Positions 1 through 7,323 of a stretch of 35,141 bases of DNA are shown here, piece by piece. The DNA lies in NCBI GenBank assembly GCA_016180425.1, contig JACPBF010000019.1, positions 1 to 35,141 of the forward strand, in the 5' to 3' direction. Positions within the stretch are counted from its first letter, which is position 1. Each line of letters opens with the position of its first letter. The notes under the pieces are model-generated. The model saw only the letters and a list, made by a program, of their open reading frames with translations, had not been told where the DNA came from and did not search any database. The translations under genes and the position numbers were made by a program. This DNA is from Elusimicrobiota bacterium (GTDB taxonomy: Bacteria > Elusimicrobiota > Elusimicrobia > 2-02-FULL-39-32).

Positions 1-101
1 AAAGTTCGACCGCAGCCAACGCTGCGCTCTCACTTTTTTCGTCGAAAAAGCCTCGCCCTCGCTCGTCTCCTCCGACACGCCTATTGCAAAATACGGGTTT
101 A
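1..101. repeat. arm of an intergenic palindromic repeat, cut by the window edge
   Basis: This GC-richer stretch ends in CGGGTTTAA (95-103), the same edge as the right arm of the complete palindrome near 5100. Its centre (CACTTTTTTCGTCGAAAAAG, 31-50) resembles the middle of that element (CACTTTTTTG...TCGAAAAAATG, from 5029). A TTGCAAAATACGGG stretch parallels TGCAATGTTCGGG of the complete copy. The left half lies outside the window, so pairing cannot be tested. It directly abuts the stop codon of the small gene at 99-245. Confidence 0.5.
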
Positions 102-245
102 AAGTTCTTGCCGGAGTTGTTTTTGAAGCTCTTTTTTACTTTTAGAACGAACATAGATTTTTGAGCTCTCTTTAATTTTTGTAGAGGGCTTAATTTTCCA
201 CTTCTGCCGTAATTTGATTATTGAAATTTTTTTCTTTTTTTTCAT
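99..245 (-). CDS. small basic protein, 48 residues, unknown function
   Basis: An ATG-started frame of 48 codons begins inside the 3' end of the VanZ-like gene in another frame and continues past that gene's stop. The product is Lys/Arg-rich: it starts MKKKKKISIIKLRQKWKIK and ends KSKKELQKQLRQEL. An AAGGGATG stretch about 11 nt upstream could serve as a weak ribosome-binding site. The part beyond the VanZ stop is as rich in charged residues as the start, and the frame closes exactly at the TTTAA edge of the adjoining repeat. No family is recognised; the composition suggests a nucleic-acid or ribosome-associated peptide, which is inference. It could be a chance frame in A-rich DNA. Confidence 0.4.
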   Translation of the reverse strand: MKKKKKISIIKLRQKWKIKPSTKIKESSKIYVRSKSKKELQKQLRQEL

Positions 246-690
246 TTTGATACTCATCCCTTAACGCGAACTTCTGATTTGAATCATGTTTTTCCAGAAA
301 AAATAATCCTATAAAAGAACCGCAGCTGTCTATCATGACGTCAAAGATAGTTCCGCCCCTGCCATAAACAAAAGATTGGTGCCACTCATCGCTCATGGAA
401 AAAATTAGGGTGAAGAAGAAAGTAAGAATAAAATGGTAACGAGGGTGATTTAAAAAAGTTTTTTCCAGAGCGCGTTTGCTAAAAATTCCTAGAAGTCCAT
501 ATTCTAGCAGGTGCGCAATTTTTCTAAGAATAAATTTTGATGCTCCTAACCAGGTTTCAAAGCTAAGGCCTTCTCCTGTATAGTTTGGCTGACTGGAAAA
601 TATGGTGATTAAAAAACACCAGAAAATGACCCTTCCCCAAAGCTGGAAAAGCGTTGCGGATGAAGATTTTTCAATAGAAAAAAGGTTCAC
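190..690 (-). CDS. VanZ-like membrane protein
   Basis: The 166-residue product has four hydrophobic segments (about 15-33, 52-70, 86-100, 114-132). It carries the VanZ-family signature: H60 and E63 in the second segment, then DEWHQSF (101-107), a GRGG turn and D117 before the last segment. VanZ proteins are integral membrane proteins, one of which gives low-level teicoplanin resistance; most chromosomal members have no known role. The start is GTG, 6 nt after the preceding gene's stop, so the two are probably co-transcribed and translationally coupled. The last 30 residues are charged and low in complexity, and their codons overlap the start of the 48-residue frame. The family call is firm; the function is not known. 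Confidence 0.85.
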   Translation of the reverse strand: MNLFSIEKSSSATLFQLWGRVIFWCFLITIFSSQPNYTGEGLSFETWLGASKFILRKIAHLLEYGLLGIFSKRALEKTFLNHPRYHFILTFFFTLIFSMSDEWHQSFVYGRGGTIFDVMIDSCGSFIGLFFLEKHDSNQKFALRDEYQNEKKEKNFNNQITAEVEN

Positions 691-696
691 ACTTAT

Positions 697-981
697 TTAT
701 GGTTGTTTTCTTCTCGAGCGAGAAAGGATTTCCACTAGAATAGAAATGGTGCGAAGGGTTTCCTGATAAATTTCCTCTTCAGAGGTTTCATTAAAAATCG
801 CTTGGTTCATTTTGGAAGAATCTTGGTCAAAAATTCTTCTAAAATCTTTAATACTTTTATCTTGATCGCTGTATTTTATTCGATTTTCTGTAACTTTTTT
901 TTCTATTTCTTTTAAGACAAGAGTAAGAGGCTTTGTTGGTTCTTTAGTTAAAATTGGAAGATTAGAATTATTTTCATTCAT
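697..981 (-). CDS. hypothetical protein, 94 residues
   Basis: A small charged, soluble, probably helical protein with no signal peptide, no Cys and no motif I recognise. Residues 66-94 form an amphipathic helix (EEEIYQETLRTISILVEIL) ending in a basic tail. It lies 10 nt after glyA and 6 nt before the VanZ-like gene on the same strand, so it is probably part of that transcript. An AAGGAG sits 20 nt before the ATG, rather far. A TGATATAGT extended -10-like sequence lies 9 nt before it, overlapping the glyA stop, so a second internal start of transcription is possible. No function is proposed. Confidence 0.65.
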   Translation of the reverse strand: MNENNSNLPILTKEPTKPLTLVLKEIEKKVTENRIKYSDQDKSIKDFRRIFDQDSSKMNQAIFNETSEEEIYQETLRTISILVEILSRSRRKQP

Positions 982-991
982 TACAATTTTA

Positions 992-2245
992 CTATATCAT
1001 ACTCCTTAGGTGAGATTCAAGGGGAAATTTTTTACAGAAATTTTTTACTTCTTGCGCAATTTTTTTAAGTTCAGCTTCATTCCCTGTGTTTTTAAGAGCC
1101 CGATCCATCCAAAGTGAAATTTTTTCCATCTCTTTTTCTTTCATTCCGCGCGTGGTTAAAGCAGGAGTGCCAATCCGTATGCCGGAAGCGATGAAGGGTT
1201 TTTGAGGATCATAGGGGATCGTATTTTTGTTGACGGTCATTCCAGCCTTGTCTAAACTTTCTTCCGCAACTTTTCCTGTAAGATTCTTAGATTGCAAATC
1301 CACTAAAAACATGTGGCAATCTGTGCCGCCAGTAACAATTCTAAATCCCATTTTGCTTAAATTTTGCGCAAAAGCTTTTGCGTTATTCAAAACTTGGGAC
1401 TGATATTTTTTAAAGGAAGGTTTTAGGGCTTCTCCCAGGGCTACTGCTTTTGCCGCAATCACATGCATTAAAGGCCCTCCTTGAGTGCCCGGGAAAATAG
1501 TTTTATCCAGAGTTTGCGAGTATTGGGCTTTGCACATGACAATGCCTCCCCTTGGACCCCGCAAGGTTTTATGGGTAGTGGTGGTTACAAAATCTGCGTA
1601 AGGGATGGGGGAAGGGTAAAGGCCAGCTGCCACAAGGCCAGCATAATGAGCCATGTCCGCCATAAAAATAGCTCCGATTTTATCACAAATTTCCCGAAAG
1701 CGTTTCCAGTCAAAAATACGGGAGTAAGCTGAAGCCCCTACGCAAATTAATTTTGGTTTGTGCTCTAGAGCTAATCTTTCTGCTTCTTCATAGTCCACCA
1801 GCTCTGTTTCTTTTTTAACTGTAAAGCCAATCACTTTATAATATTTACCGGAAAAGTTCATGGGGTGACCATGAGAAAGATGGCCTCCATGGGGTAGATA
1901 AAGTCCCATGATCGTATCTCCAATGTTGAGGCAGGCTAAATAAACAGCGATATTTGCCTGGGTTCCTGAATGCGCCTGAACATTCGCATGTTCGCAGCCA
2001 AAAACTTTTTTAGTTCTTTCTATGGCTAAAGTTTCAGCCACATCTACCCACTCGCAGCCGCCATAATATCTTTTCTGCGGCAAACCTTCCGCGTATTTAT
2101 TGGTCAGCACAGAACCCTGGGCTTCAAGTACGCTGGCTGAAACATAATTTTCTGAGGCTATGAGTTCTAGTTTTTCCATTTGTCTTTTAGTTTCACCTTG
2201 AATGCTTAAATAAATTTCTGGATCTGTTTTTTTAAGGGTGTTCAT
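992..2245 (-). CDS. glyA: serine hydroxymethyltransferase
   Basis: PLP enzyme that interconverts serine and glycine with transfer of a one-carbon unit to tetrahydrofolate, in the cytoplasm. The 417-residue length is normal. The N-terminal LELIASENY motif (26-34) is intact, as are D197 and H200 in the cofactor site (MADMAHYAG) and the Schiff-base lysine K226 in [14 protein letters not shown]. The C-terminal [14 protein letters not shown] substrate-binding stretch is also present. An AAGGAGACGTT ribosome-binding site precedes the ATG. It follows argJ with a 31-nt gap on the same strand and is probably co-transcribed with the arginine genes. The nearby glycine/one-carbon and arginine genes share no direct pathway step. 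Confidence 0.97.
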   Translation of the reverse strand: MNTLKKTDPEIYLSIQGETKRQMEKLELIASENYVSASVLEAQGSVLTNKYAEGLPQKRYYGGCEWVDVAETLAIERTKKVFGCEHANVQAHSGTQANIAVYLACLNIGDTIMGLYLPHGGHLSHGHPMNFSGKYYKVIGFTVKKETELVDYEEAERLALEHKPKLICVGASAYSRIFDWKRFREICDKIGAIFMADMAHYAGLVAAGLYPSPIPYADFVTTTTHKTLRGPRGGIVMCKAQYSQTLDKTIFPGTQGGPLMHVIAAKAVALGEALKPSFKKYQSQVLNNAKAFAQNLSKMGFRIVTGGTDCHMFLVDLQSKNLTGKVAEESLDKAGMTVNKNTIPYDPQKPFIASGIRIGTPALTTRGMKEKEMEKISLWMDRALKNTGNEAELKKIAQEVKNFCKKFPLESHLRSMI

Positions 2246-2276
2246 AACGTCTCCTTCTTTTGTAGAGTTGGTTTTT

Positions 2277-3479
2277 TTAAGAGCGATAATCAGAGTTTAT
2301 TTTAACGTAATCCAAAGAAAAATCGCAGGTCCAGTAATGAGCGGATGCTTTGCCCTCATGTAAGTTAAGAAAGATTCTGATTTCTTTTTGGCTTAATATT
2401 TTTTTTGCTTTTGTTTCAGAAAAGATGACCGCTTTCCCATTTTTAGCAAGAGTTAAATTTTCTAACAATACATCTATTTTATTTGGATGGAAATTGACGC
2501 CTGATCGGCCTGCTGCGGCTAAAATTCTGCCCCAGTTAGCATCCTCCCCAAAAAAAGCTGTTTTAACTAAAGGGGAAGTTGCCACCACTTCGGCTATTTT
2601 TTTTGCTTCTCTATTGGAACGCGCCCCACAGACAGTAATTTGAATTAATTTTGTGGCGCCCTCTCCATCCGCAATCATTTTTTTAGTTAAGGATTCACAC
2701 AGACTCTTAAGTTCAAAATTAAATTTCTCTAGATCTTTTGGCTTTTTGATTTTTGCGCTTAAGCCATTGGCTAGAAAAAATACAGAGTCATTAGTAGAGG
2801 TATCTCCATCCACGGTGGCAGCATTAAAGGATTGGTCGCAGGAGGTTTTTAGCATTTTTTTCATGAGGGGAAGGGGTAGCTCCGCATCCGTCAGGATAAA
2901 GCTAAGCATGGTAGCCATATTGGGATGGATCATCCCTGCTCCTTTAACGCACCCCCAGAGCCTTACTGTTTTGCCTTCTATAATAAATTCTCGTTTTTCA
3001 AATTTAGGAACTTTATCTGTGGTCATGATGCCATAGACCGCTTTTAAGGGGTTGTTATAAATTTTTTTATTTTTAGGGTTAAGCTGAGAAGAAAGATTTT
3101 TAATTCCCTGTTTCATCTTTCCTATGGGAAGGGTTGAACCAATGACGCCTGTAGAAGCCACCAGCACATCATTGTTTTTTATTTTAAAAGAATCTGCAAC
3201 CAATGCGCACATTTTTTTTGCATCTTTTAAGCCCTGATCCCCGGTCGCGGCATTGGCGCAGCCAGAGTTAGCTACAATCGCTTGAGCGGTTCCACTCTCA
3301 AGATTTTTTTGGCTAACAACGATTGGGGCGGCTTTGACCAGATTACGAGTGAAGATTCCTGCCGCCTTACAGATGCGTTCAGAGTAAATCAGCGTAAGGT
3401 CTGCTGGTTTATGTTTTTTAGCGATTCCGCAGTAAACCCCAGACGCATAAAAACCTTGAGGGAGCTGAATGTCAGACAC
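2277..3479 (-). CDS. argJ: glutamate N-acetyltransferase / amino-acid N-acetyltransferase
   Basis: ArgJ transfers the acetyl group from N-acetylornithine to glutamate, completing the cyclic arginine pathway; bifunctional members also use acetyl-CoA. The 400-residue precursor has the self-cleavage site [14 protein letters not shown], with T190 as the nucleophile that becomes the N-terminus of the beta chain. GVIG (111-114), typical of the oxyanion-hole region, is conserved. The C-terminus lacks obvious truncation. The GTG start overlaps the TAG stop of the zinc-ribbon gene by one base (TAGTG), so translation is probably coupled. argC lies just upstream; argB, argD and argF are not in the window. 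Whether it is mono- or bifunctional cannot be read from the sequence. Confidence 0.95.
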   Translation of the reverse strand: MSDIQLPQGFYASGVYCGIAKKHKPADLTLIYSERICKAAGIFTRNLVKAAPIVVSQKNLESGTAQAIVANSGCANAATGDQGLKDAKKMCALVADSFKIKNNDVLVASTGVIGSTLPIGKMKQGIKNLSSQLNPKNKKIYNNPLKAVYGIMTTDKVPKFEKREFIIEGKTVRLWGCVKGAGMIHPNMATMLSFILTDAELPLPLMKKMLKTSCDQSFNAATVDGDTSTNDSVFFLANGLSAKIKKPKDLEKFNFELKSLCESLTKKMIADGEGATKLIQITVCGARSNREAKKIAEVVATSPLVKTAFFGEDANWGRILAAAGRSGVNFHPNKIDVLLENLTLAKNGKAVIFSETKAKKILSQKEIRIFLNLHEGKASAHYWTCDFSLDYVKINSDYRS

Positions 3480-3724
3480 TATCTTCTCTTAAACTGTTTT
3501 CTTTTAGAGCGGCAATTTGGACACCTTTTTGGCGGGGTGAGTCCTTTCATTTTAAAAAATTGCTGTTCTCCTGGTTCAAAAAGGAAATCCCTTTTACAGT
3601 CCACGCAAAACATTTTTGCTCCATCCTCATTTTTACCATTTCCTTTATCTTTTTGTTCAGGGGTATAAGGTGAATATTCTTTATCTTTTCCAAACCAACG
3701 TTCAAAAAAATTTCTAATTCCCAT
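3479..3724 (-). CDS. small zinc-ribbon protein (zf-trcl type)
   Basis: The 81-residue protein has two CXXC knuckles (C40/C43 and C68/C71) separated by DFLFEPGEQQFFKMKG, then a strongly basic tail (SKRKQFKRR). This layout matches the 'probable zinc-ribbon' domain (zf-trcl) seen in many bacterial proteins of unknown role; nucleic-acid binding is plausible from the tail but not shown. The N-terminal 38 residues are charged and look disordered. A strong AAGGAGGAAG ribosome-binding site directly follows a GGGTTAAAA repeat edge. It sits between argC and argJ and overlaps argJ by one base. Confidence 0.85.
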   Translation of the reverse strand: MGIRNFFERWFGKDKEYSPYTPEQKDKGNGKNEDGAKMFCVDCKRDFLFEPGEQQFFKMKGLTPPKRCPNCRSKRKQFKRR

Positions 3725-3732
3725 GGTACTTC

Positions 3733-3796
3733 CTCCTTTTTAACCCAAATATTTAGATTTTTTCATCTTTTTTCTCATTTAACCCGAATATTCGAG
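3733..3796. repeat. two short direct copies of the TTTAACCCRAATATT repeat end
   Basis: TTTTTAACCCAAATATTTAG (about 3736-3755) and TTTAACCCGAATATTCGAG (about 3779-3797) are imperfect direct copies about 43 nt apart, between argC and the zinc-ribbon gene. Both match the TTTAACCCGAACATTGC end of the large palindrome at 4931-5100. The inner one sits directly before the AAGGAGG ribosome-binding site of the zinc-ribbon gene. They are probably remnants of, or solo ends from, the same repeat family. Confidence 0.5.
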
Positions 3797-3872
3797 TTCA
3801 GTTCCTTTGTCCCAAATCCCTTGTTTAGAAAAACTACTGTTCTTTTCATTTTTATATGGGGGAAGTTTGGGC

Positions 3873-4916
3873 CTATAATAGTCCGCACGTCTCCTCTAAA
3901 CCAAACATTAGGTTCATATTCTGAATTGCTTGAGAGCTTGCGCCCTTTCCAAGGTTGTCCAGCGTTCCAATCACAATCGCTCTATTTGTTTTTTCTTCCA
4001 GATGCACTCCAATTTGGCAAAAGTTAGAGTGTTGCACAGCCTTTAACTCTGGAAACGAACCTTGAGGCAATACTTTTACAAAGGGTTCGTTTTTATAGAA
4101 AGAGCGATAGAGATCCCATAACTCATTTAAAGAGGTTTTTTTAGTTAAATTTGCATAAAGAGTCACAAGGATGCCTCTGTGAATAGGGAGTAGATGGGGC
4201 ACAAAAGTTATTTTTATTTTTGGCTGATCTTTCCTTAAATTGGAAAGCTCCTGTTCAATTTCAGGGGAGTGTCTGTGTCCGTTTACAGCATACGCCAAGA
4301 AGTTTTCATTTGTTTCAGTAAAGAGATATTTCAGTTCTAATTTTTTTCCAGCGCCAGAGACCCCGGATTTTGCGTCGAGTATGAGACTATTGGGATCACT
4401 CCAGTTATTTTGAACTAAAGGGCTTGCGCTTAAAATTGCGGCTGTGGCATAGCAGCCTGGATTTGCCACCAAAACTGCTTTGGCAATTTGTTTGCGGTAG
4501 AGTTCAGGCAAACCATAAACAGCTTGTTTTAGCAAAGCTGGGCAAGGGTGCTTGGTTTTGTACCAGCTTTCATAGAGAGAGCTGGAGCGCAGTCTAAAAT
4601 CAGCGGAAAGATCTATGATTTTAATTTTTTTAGGATAGAACTCTTTGACTACTTTAGAAGCTTCTCCATGCGGCAGGCAAATAAAAATAATGTCGGAATC
4701 TTTTGCAATTTTTTTTACATCACACTTTTCCATGAACCATTCTTTTTTATTTTTTAGCTCCATTTTATGCGCGAGATTCGGGTGGATCAAAGACAGGGGT
4801 TTTCCCACTTGCGATTGAGATGTGCAGTGCGCAAGGGTTGCTTCTGGATGTTTCAAGAGATAATGTAAGAGTTCTCCGCCAGTATAACCCGTAGCCCCAA
4901 TGATGGAAACTTTCAT
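3873..4916 (-). CDS. argC: N-acetyl-gamma-glutamyl-phosphate reductase
   Basis: NADPH-dependent reductase making N-acetylglutamate semialdehyde, the third step of arginine synthesis. The 347-residue length is typical. The nucleotide-binding loop GATGYTGGEL is at 8-17, and the catalytic cysteine is C155 in ANPGCYATAA. The downstream substrate-binding segment with SGAGKK and the PHLLPIHRGI stretch are conserved. AAAGGAG lies 10 nt before the ATG and is placed immediately after the TTTAA edge of the 170-bp palindrome, so the repeat borders the translation-initiation region. The gap to the next gene is about 149 nt and holds short repeat ends. ArgC and ArgJ form a partial arginine operon. Confidence 0.96.
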   Translation of the reverse strand: MKVSIIGATGYTGGELLHYLLKHPEATLAHCTSQSQVGKPLSLIHPNLAHKMELKNKKEWFMEKCDVKKIAKDSDIIFICLPHGEASKVVKEFYPKKIKIIDLSADFRLRSSSLYESWYKTKHPCPALLKQAVYGLPELYRKQIAKAVLVANPGCYATAAILSASPLVQNNWSDPNSLILDAKSGVSGAGKKLELKYLFTETNENFLAYAVNGHRHSPEIEQELSNLRKDQPKIKITFVPHLLPIHRGILVTLYANLTKKTSLNELWDLYRSFYKNEPFVKVLPQGSFPELKAVQHSNFCQIGVHLEEKTNRAIVIGTLDNLGKGASSQAIQNMNLMFGLEETCGLL

Positions 4917-4930
4917 TTTAACTTGGCTCC

Positions 4931-5100
4931 TTTAACCCGAACATTGCATTAAAAAATGGAATTCGACAGAAAATCTATTCATTTTTTCTTCACAAAAAAG
5001 TTCGCGAATACTTTCAAGTATTCTCTCACTTTTTTGTTTCGAAAAAATGAATAGATTTTCCGTCTCGGTTCTCATTTTTTAATGCAATGTTCGGGTTTAA
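4931..5100. repeat. 170-bp near-perfect palindrome, MITE-like, with TTTAA at both ends
   Basis: Arms at 4931-4958 and 5073-5100 pair at 27 of 28 positions. A second pair, 4965-4988 with 5041-5064, matches at 23 of 24. The core has AAAAAAGT/ACTTTTTT and GAATACTT/AAGTATTC with a tiny loop. Altogether about 64 base pairs could form one long hairpin. Both ends read CCCGAACATT/AATGTTCGGG flanked by direct TTTAA, as expected for a terminal inverted repeat with a 5-bp target duplication. It encodes no protein of its own but overlaps the end of rsmI. In RNA it could act as a terminator or transcript stabiliser between rsmI and argC. Partial relatives occur at 1-101, 3733-3796 and 20365-20385. Confidence 0.9.
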
Positions 5101-5817
5101 AACAACAGTAATTTCTCCTAAGATTTCTTTCTTTTGCATTTTTTCTATTATTTCACTTAAGGTTCCTTCCATCACCTCTTCAAATTTTTTAGTCATTTCC
5201 CTGCCAATAAACGTAAGGGTTTCTTTTCCCCAGGTATCAGCTACTAAAGAGAGGGTGTTTAATATTCTAAATGGGGATTCAAAGAAAACCACAGTGGTTT
5301 TAAATTTTTTAGCCTCTAACAACTCTTTCTTGATTTTGCCGGACTTGCGGTGAAGAAAGCCAAGAAAAAGAAAGCTTTTTTCCGCAAAACCGCAAACTGA
5401 TAAAGCGCAAGATATGGCTGAAGGGCCGGGAATAGGCACAACAGGGAACTTTAATTCTTTTACATTTTTTACAATGGATGTGCCGGGATCAGACAAGGTA
5501 GGGGTTCCAGCATCGCTCAATAGAGCTAAACATTCCCCTTTTTGAAGCAAGGCAAGAATTTTTGGAATTTCTTTTTTTTCTTTGGGACCGAAAATGGTTA
5601 AAAGTGGTTTTTGTATTCCAAAATGGTTTAATAGTTTTAAAGTTATTCTGGTATCTTCACAAAGAATCTGGTCAGCTTGCTTTAAAACTTCCAACGCTCG
5701 GATTGTAATATCCGATAAATTCCCAATTGGCGTTGAAACAACATACAAAATTCCTTTTTGATCTTTTTCAGTTCCATTCCCAGAAATTTTCAAATACGGA
5801 CTGATCTTCTTTTCCAT
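5026..5817 (-). CDS. rsmI: 16S rRNA 2'-O-ribose C1402 methyltransferase, with repeat-derived C-terminus
   Basis: SAM-dependent tetrapyrrole-methylase-fold enzyme that 2'-O-methylates C1402 of 16S rRNA. Recognisable motifs are STPIGNLSDIT (28-38), CEDTR (53-57), SDAGTPTLSDPG (101-112) and PIPGPSA (128-134). The conserved core ends at about 239 (GEITVV). Residues 240-263 (starting LNPNIALKNE) and the TGA stop are encoded by the right arm and centre of the adjacent palindrome. The extra C-terminal helical domain seen in longer RsmI proteins (such as that of E. coli) is absent, though naturally short family members exist. The ATG overlaps the preceding gene by 50 nt and has no clear Shine-Dalgarno; an internal TTG just before YVVSTPIG is an alternative start. 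Confidence 0.93.
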   Translation of the reverse strand: MEKKISPYLKISGNGTEKDQKGILYVVSTPIGNLSDITIRALEVLKQADQILCEDTRITLKLLNHFGIQKPLLTIFGPKEKKEIPKILALLQKGECLALLSDAGTPTLSDPGTSIVKNVKELKFPVVPIPGPSAISCALSVCGFAEKSFLFLGFLHRKSGKIKKELLEAKKFKTTVVFFESPFRILNTLSLVADTWGKETLTFIGREMTKKFEEVMEGTLSEIIEKMQKKEILGEITVVLNPNIALKNENRDGKSIHFFETKK

Positions 5818-7063
5818 TTCTTATAAACGCTTGTCCTTGTGGAATCTTTTCCTTTTCGTTTTCAAAAATTTTTACAAATGTTTCTACTACTTTTGGGTCA
5901 AACTGGGTTCCAGCCTGATTTTTCAGCTCCCCAATAGCCTGCTTTTCAGGCAGCGCTTTGCGGTAGGGACGGTCCGTAGTCATTGAGTGAAACGCAGCCA
6001 GAACAGAAACAATTCTGGATCCTAAAGGAATTTCATTCCCTTTTAGTCCAGAGGGATATCCTTTTCCATCCCAGTGCTCTTGGTGGTACAAGATCATGGG
6101 CCCAACCGGCAAAAGAAATTTCACTTTTGAGACCCAATCATGTCCTTTTTTAGGAGCCTTTTTAACTTCTTCTAATTCTTTGGGGGTCAAGTTGCCTGGT
6201 TTATGCAAAATGAGCTCATTCAAATCGCTTTTTCCAATGCCGCGGAGAATTGTGGCAAATTCAACATACATCGTTATAGAGTCAGGCAGTTTTAGCTCTT
6301 GAGCGATTTTTCTTGCATAAAACCGCAAGGTTTCATTTTTATCTTTAGATTCTTCCGCCACTAATCTTTCTGCCAAAGCCTCAACCATTTCACAATAAAA
6401 GATTTGCAAGTTTTTATATAACCCCAAATTTTCCAGAGCAATCGTGCTTTGGCGAGCCAAGATATTTAATAGACGGATTTTTTTTTCTTCAAAGATATGG
6501 TGCGGCTCATCCGCAAAAATTGAAAGTAAGCCCATGATTCGGTCTTTTAACTTTAAAGGAATCAGCATGAGAGATTTCCCTGGAAGATCCAAACCAGAAA
6601 CCCTTGCCTCTTTAGTTAAATCATCAAAGATTTTAATTTTTCCAATTAAGGCAGCCTCACTTAAGAGACCTTCCCCAAGTTTTAACCCTAAGGATGCGCA
6701 GGTTTCTTGAGAAATATCTTGCGCAGCCACAATTTTTAGCTCTTGAGTTTCTTGGTCCAAAATCATTAATGAGCCAACAGCGCAACCCATGATTTGGCAG
6801 GCAGAGCTAAGGATCATTCTTGCAAGAACTGGTTTTGTTTTATCCCCAAAACTTTCTAAGACTATTTCATGGACATTTGCTAAAAGATTAACTAAAGAAT
6901 CAGTGTTGACCACCTCTTCTCTAAGGCGGGATTGAGATTCTTCAAAGTTTTTAAGCGCAAGATTATGTTTTTGGCGGTTTCTTAAGTAATAGGAGAGATA
7001 GAATAACCAGCTCCCGGCTAAAAGCAAAATAAGAAATGTGACTGTGAAAATCATTGGGGACAT
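5768..7063 (-). CDS. membrane-anchored GAF plus degenerate HD-GYP protein
   Basis: Start chosen at the ATG after GGAGGAGAC rather than 21 codons upstream. The 431-residue product has one N-terminal membrane segment (about 5-27), a short coiled linker, a GAF sensory domain (about 55-205) and an HD-GYP domain (about 230-410). HD-GYP domains normally hydrolyse cyclic di-GMP. Here the HDIGK motif reads RGIGK (274-278), the HHE motif reads HQE, the usual HP is AP, and the Asp residues before the RPYR motif are Ala/His (VLAAFHSMTTDRPYR). GYP itself (335-337) and KPGNLT are kept. The metal site is therefore probably lost, and the domain may only bind ligand or partners. rsmI starts within its 3' end. 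Confidence 0.88.
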   Translation of the reverse strand: MSPMIFTVTFLILLLAGSWLFYLSYYLRNRQKHNLALKNFEESQSRLREEVVNTDSLVNLLANVHEIVLESFGDKTKPVLARMILSSACQIMGCAVGSLMILDQETQELKIVAAQDISQETCASLGLKLGEGLLSEAALIGKIKIFDDLTKEARVSGLDLPGKSLMLIPLKLKDRIMGLLSIFADEPHHIFEEKKIRLLNILARQSTIALENLGLYKNLQIFYCEMVEALAERLVAEESKDKNETLRFYARKIAQELKLPDSITMYVEFATILRGIGKSDLNELILHKPGNLTPKELEEVKKAPKKGHDWVSKVKFLLPVGPMILYHQEHWDGKGYPSGLKGNEIPLGSRIVSVLAAFHSMTTDRPYRKALPEKQAIGELKNQAGTQFDPKVVETFVKIFENEKEKIPQGQAFIRNGKEDQSVFENFWEWN

Positions 7064-7097
7064 CTTTAAGTCTCCTCCTAAATGAGGGCTAGCTCTG

Positions 7098-7126
7098 ATA
7101 ATAACAGAAGAAGCTAAGATTGTCAA
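7098..7126 (-). promoter_or_regulatory. sigma70-type promoter for the GAF/HD-GYP-rsmI transcript
   Basis: On the minus strand a perfect TTGACA (7126-7121) is followed by a 17-nt spacer and TATTAT (7103-7098), with TG one base before it. Transcription would start near 7091, leaving a leader of about 28 nt that contains the GGAGGAGAC ribosome-binding site of the gene starting at 7063. Confidence 0.8.
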
Positions 7127-7323
7127 GTTTCTTGATGTGAGATGGTAATTATGTTAAGATTGTGTTCAATTATGAGGGTAGATTTGATTGATCTGAATCT
7201 TTCATTTGGTTATGTGAAGCATGAGAAAATATCCTCAGTCCAACTAAGAGATTCAGGCTAAATACGTTTATTAGTTATCCTTGAATATTCATCTAGTTAA
7301 CTTTTTTTAATTCATACTATTTT

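Noticed and set aside
1481-1732. Plus-strand open frame of 83 codons
   Set aside because: It lies wholly inside glyA on the opposite strand and has no independent support.
3733-3796. CRISPR array
   Set aside because: Only two imperfect short repeats occur, with no regular spacers. They match ends of the dispersed palindrome family instead.
5768-7063. Active cyclic-di-GMP phosphodiesterase
   Set aside because: The metal-binding His and Asp residues of the HD-GYP domain are substituted at several positions.
7315-7320. TACTAT as a leaderless-type -10 for the RmlD-like gene
   Set aside because: It ends only 3 nt before the ATG, so transcription would start inside the coding region, and no TG or -35 supports it.
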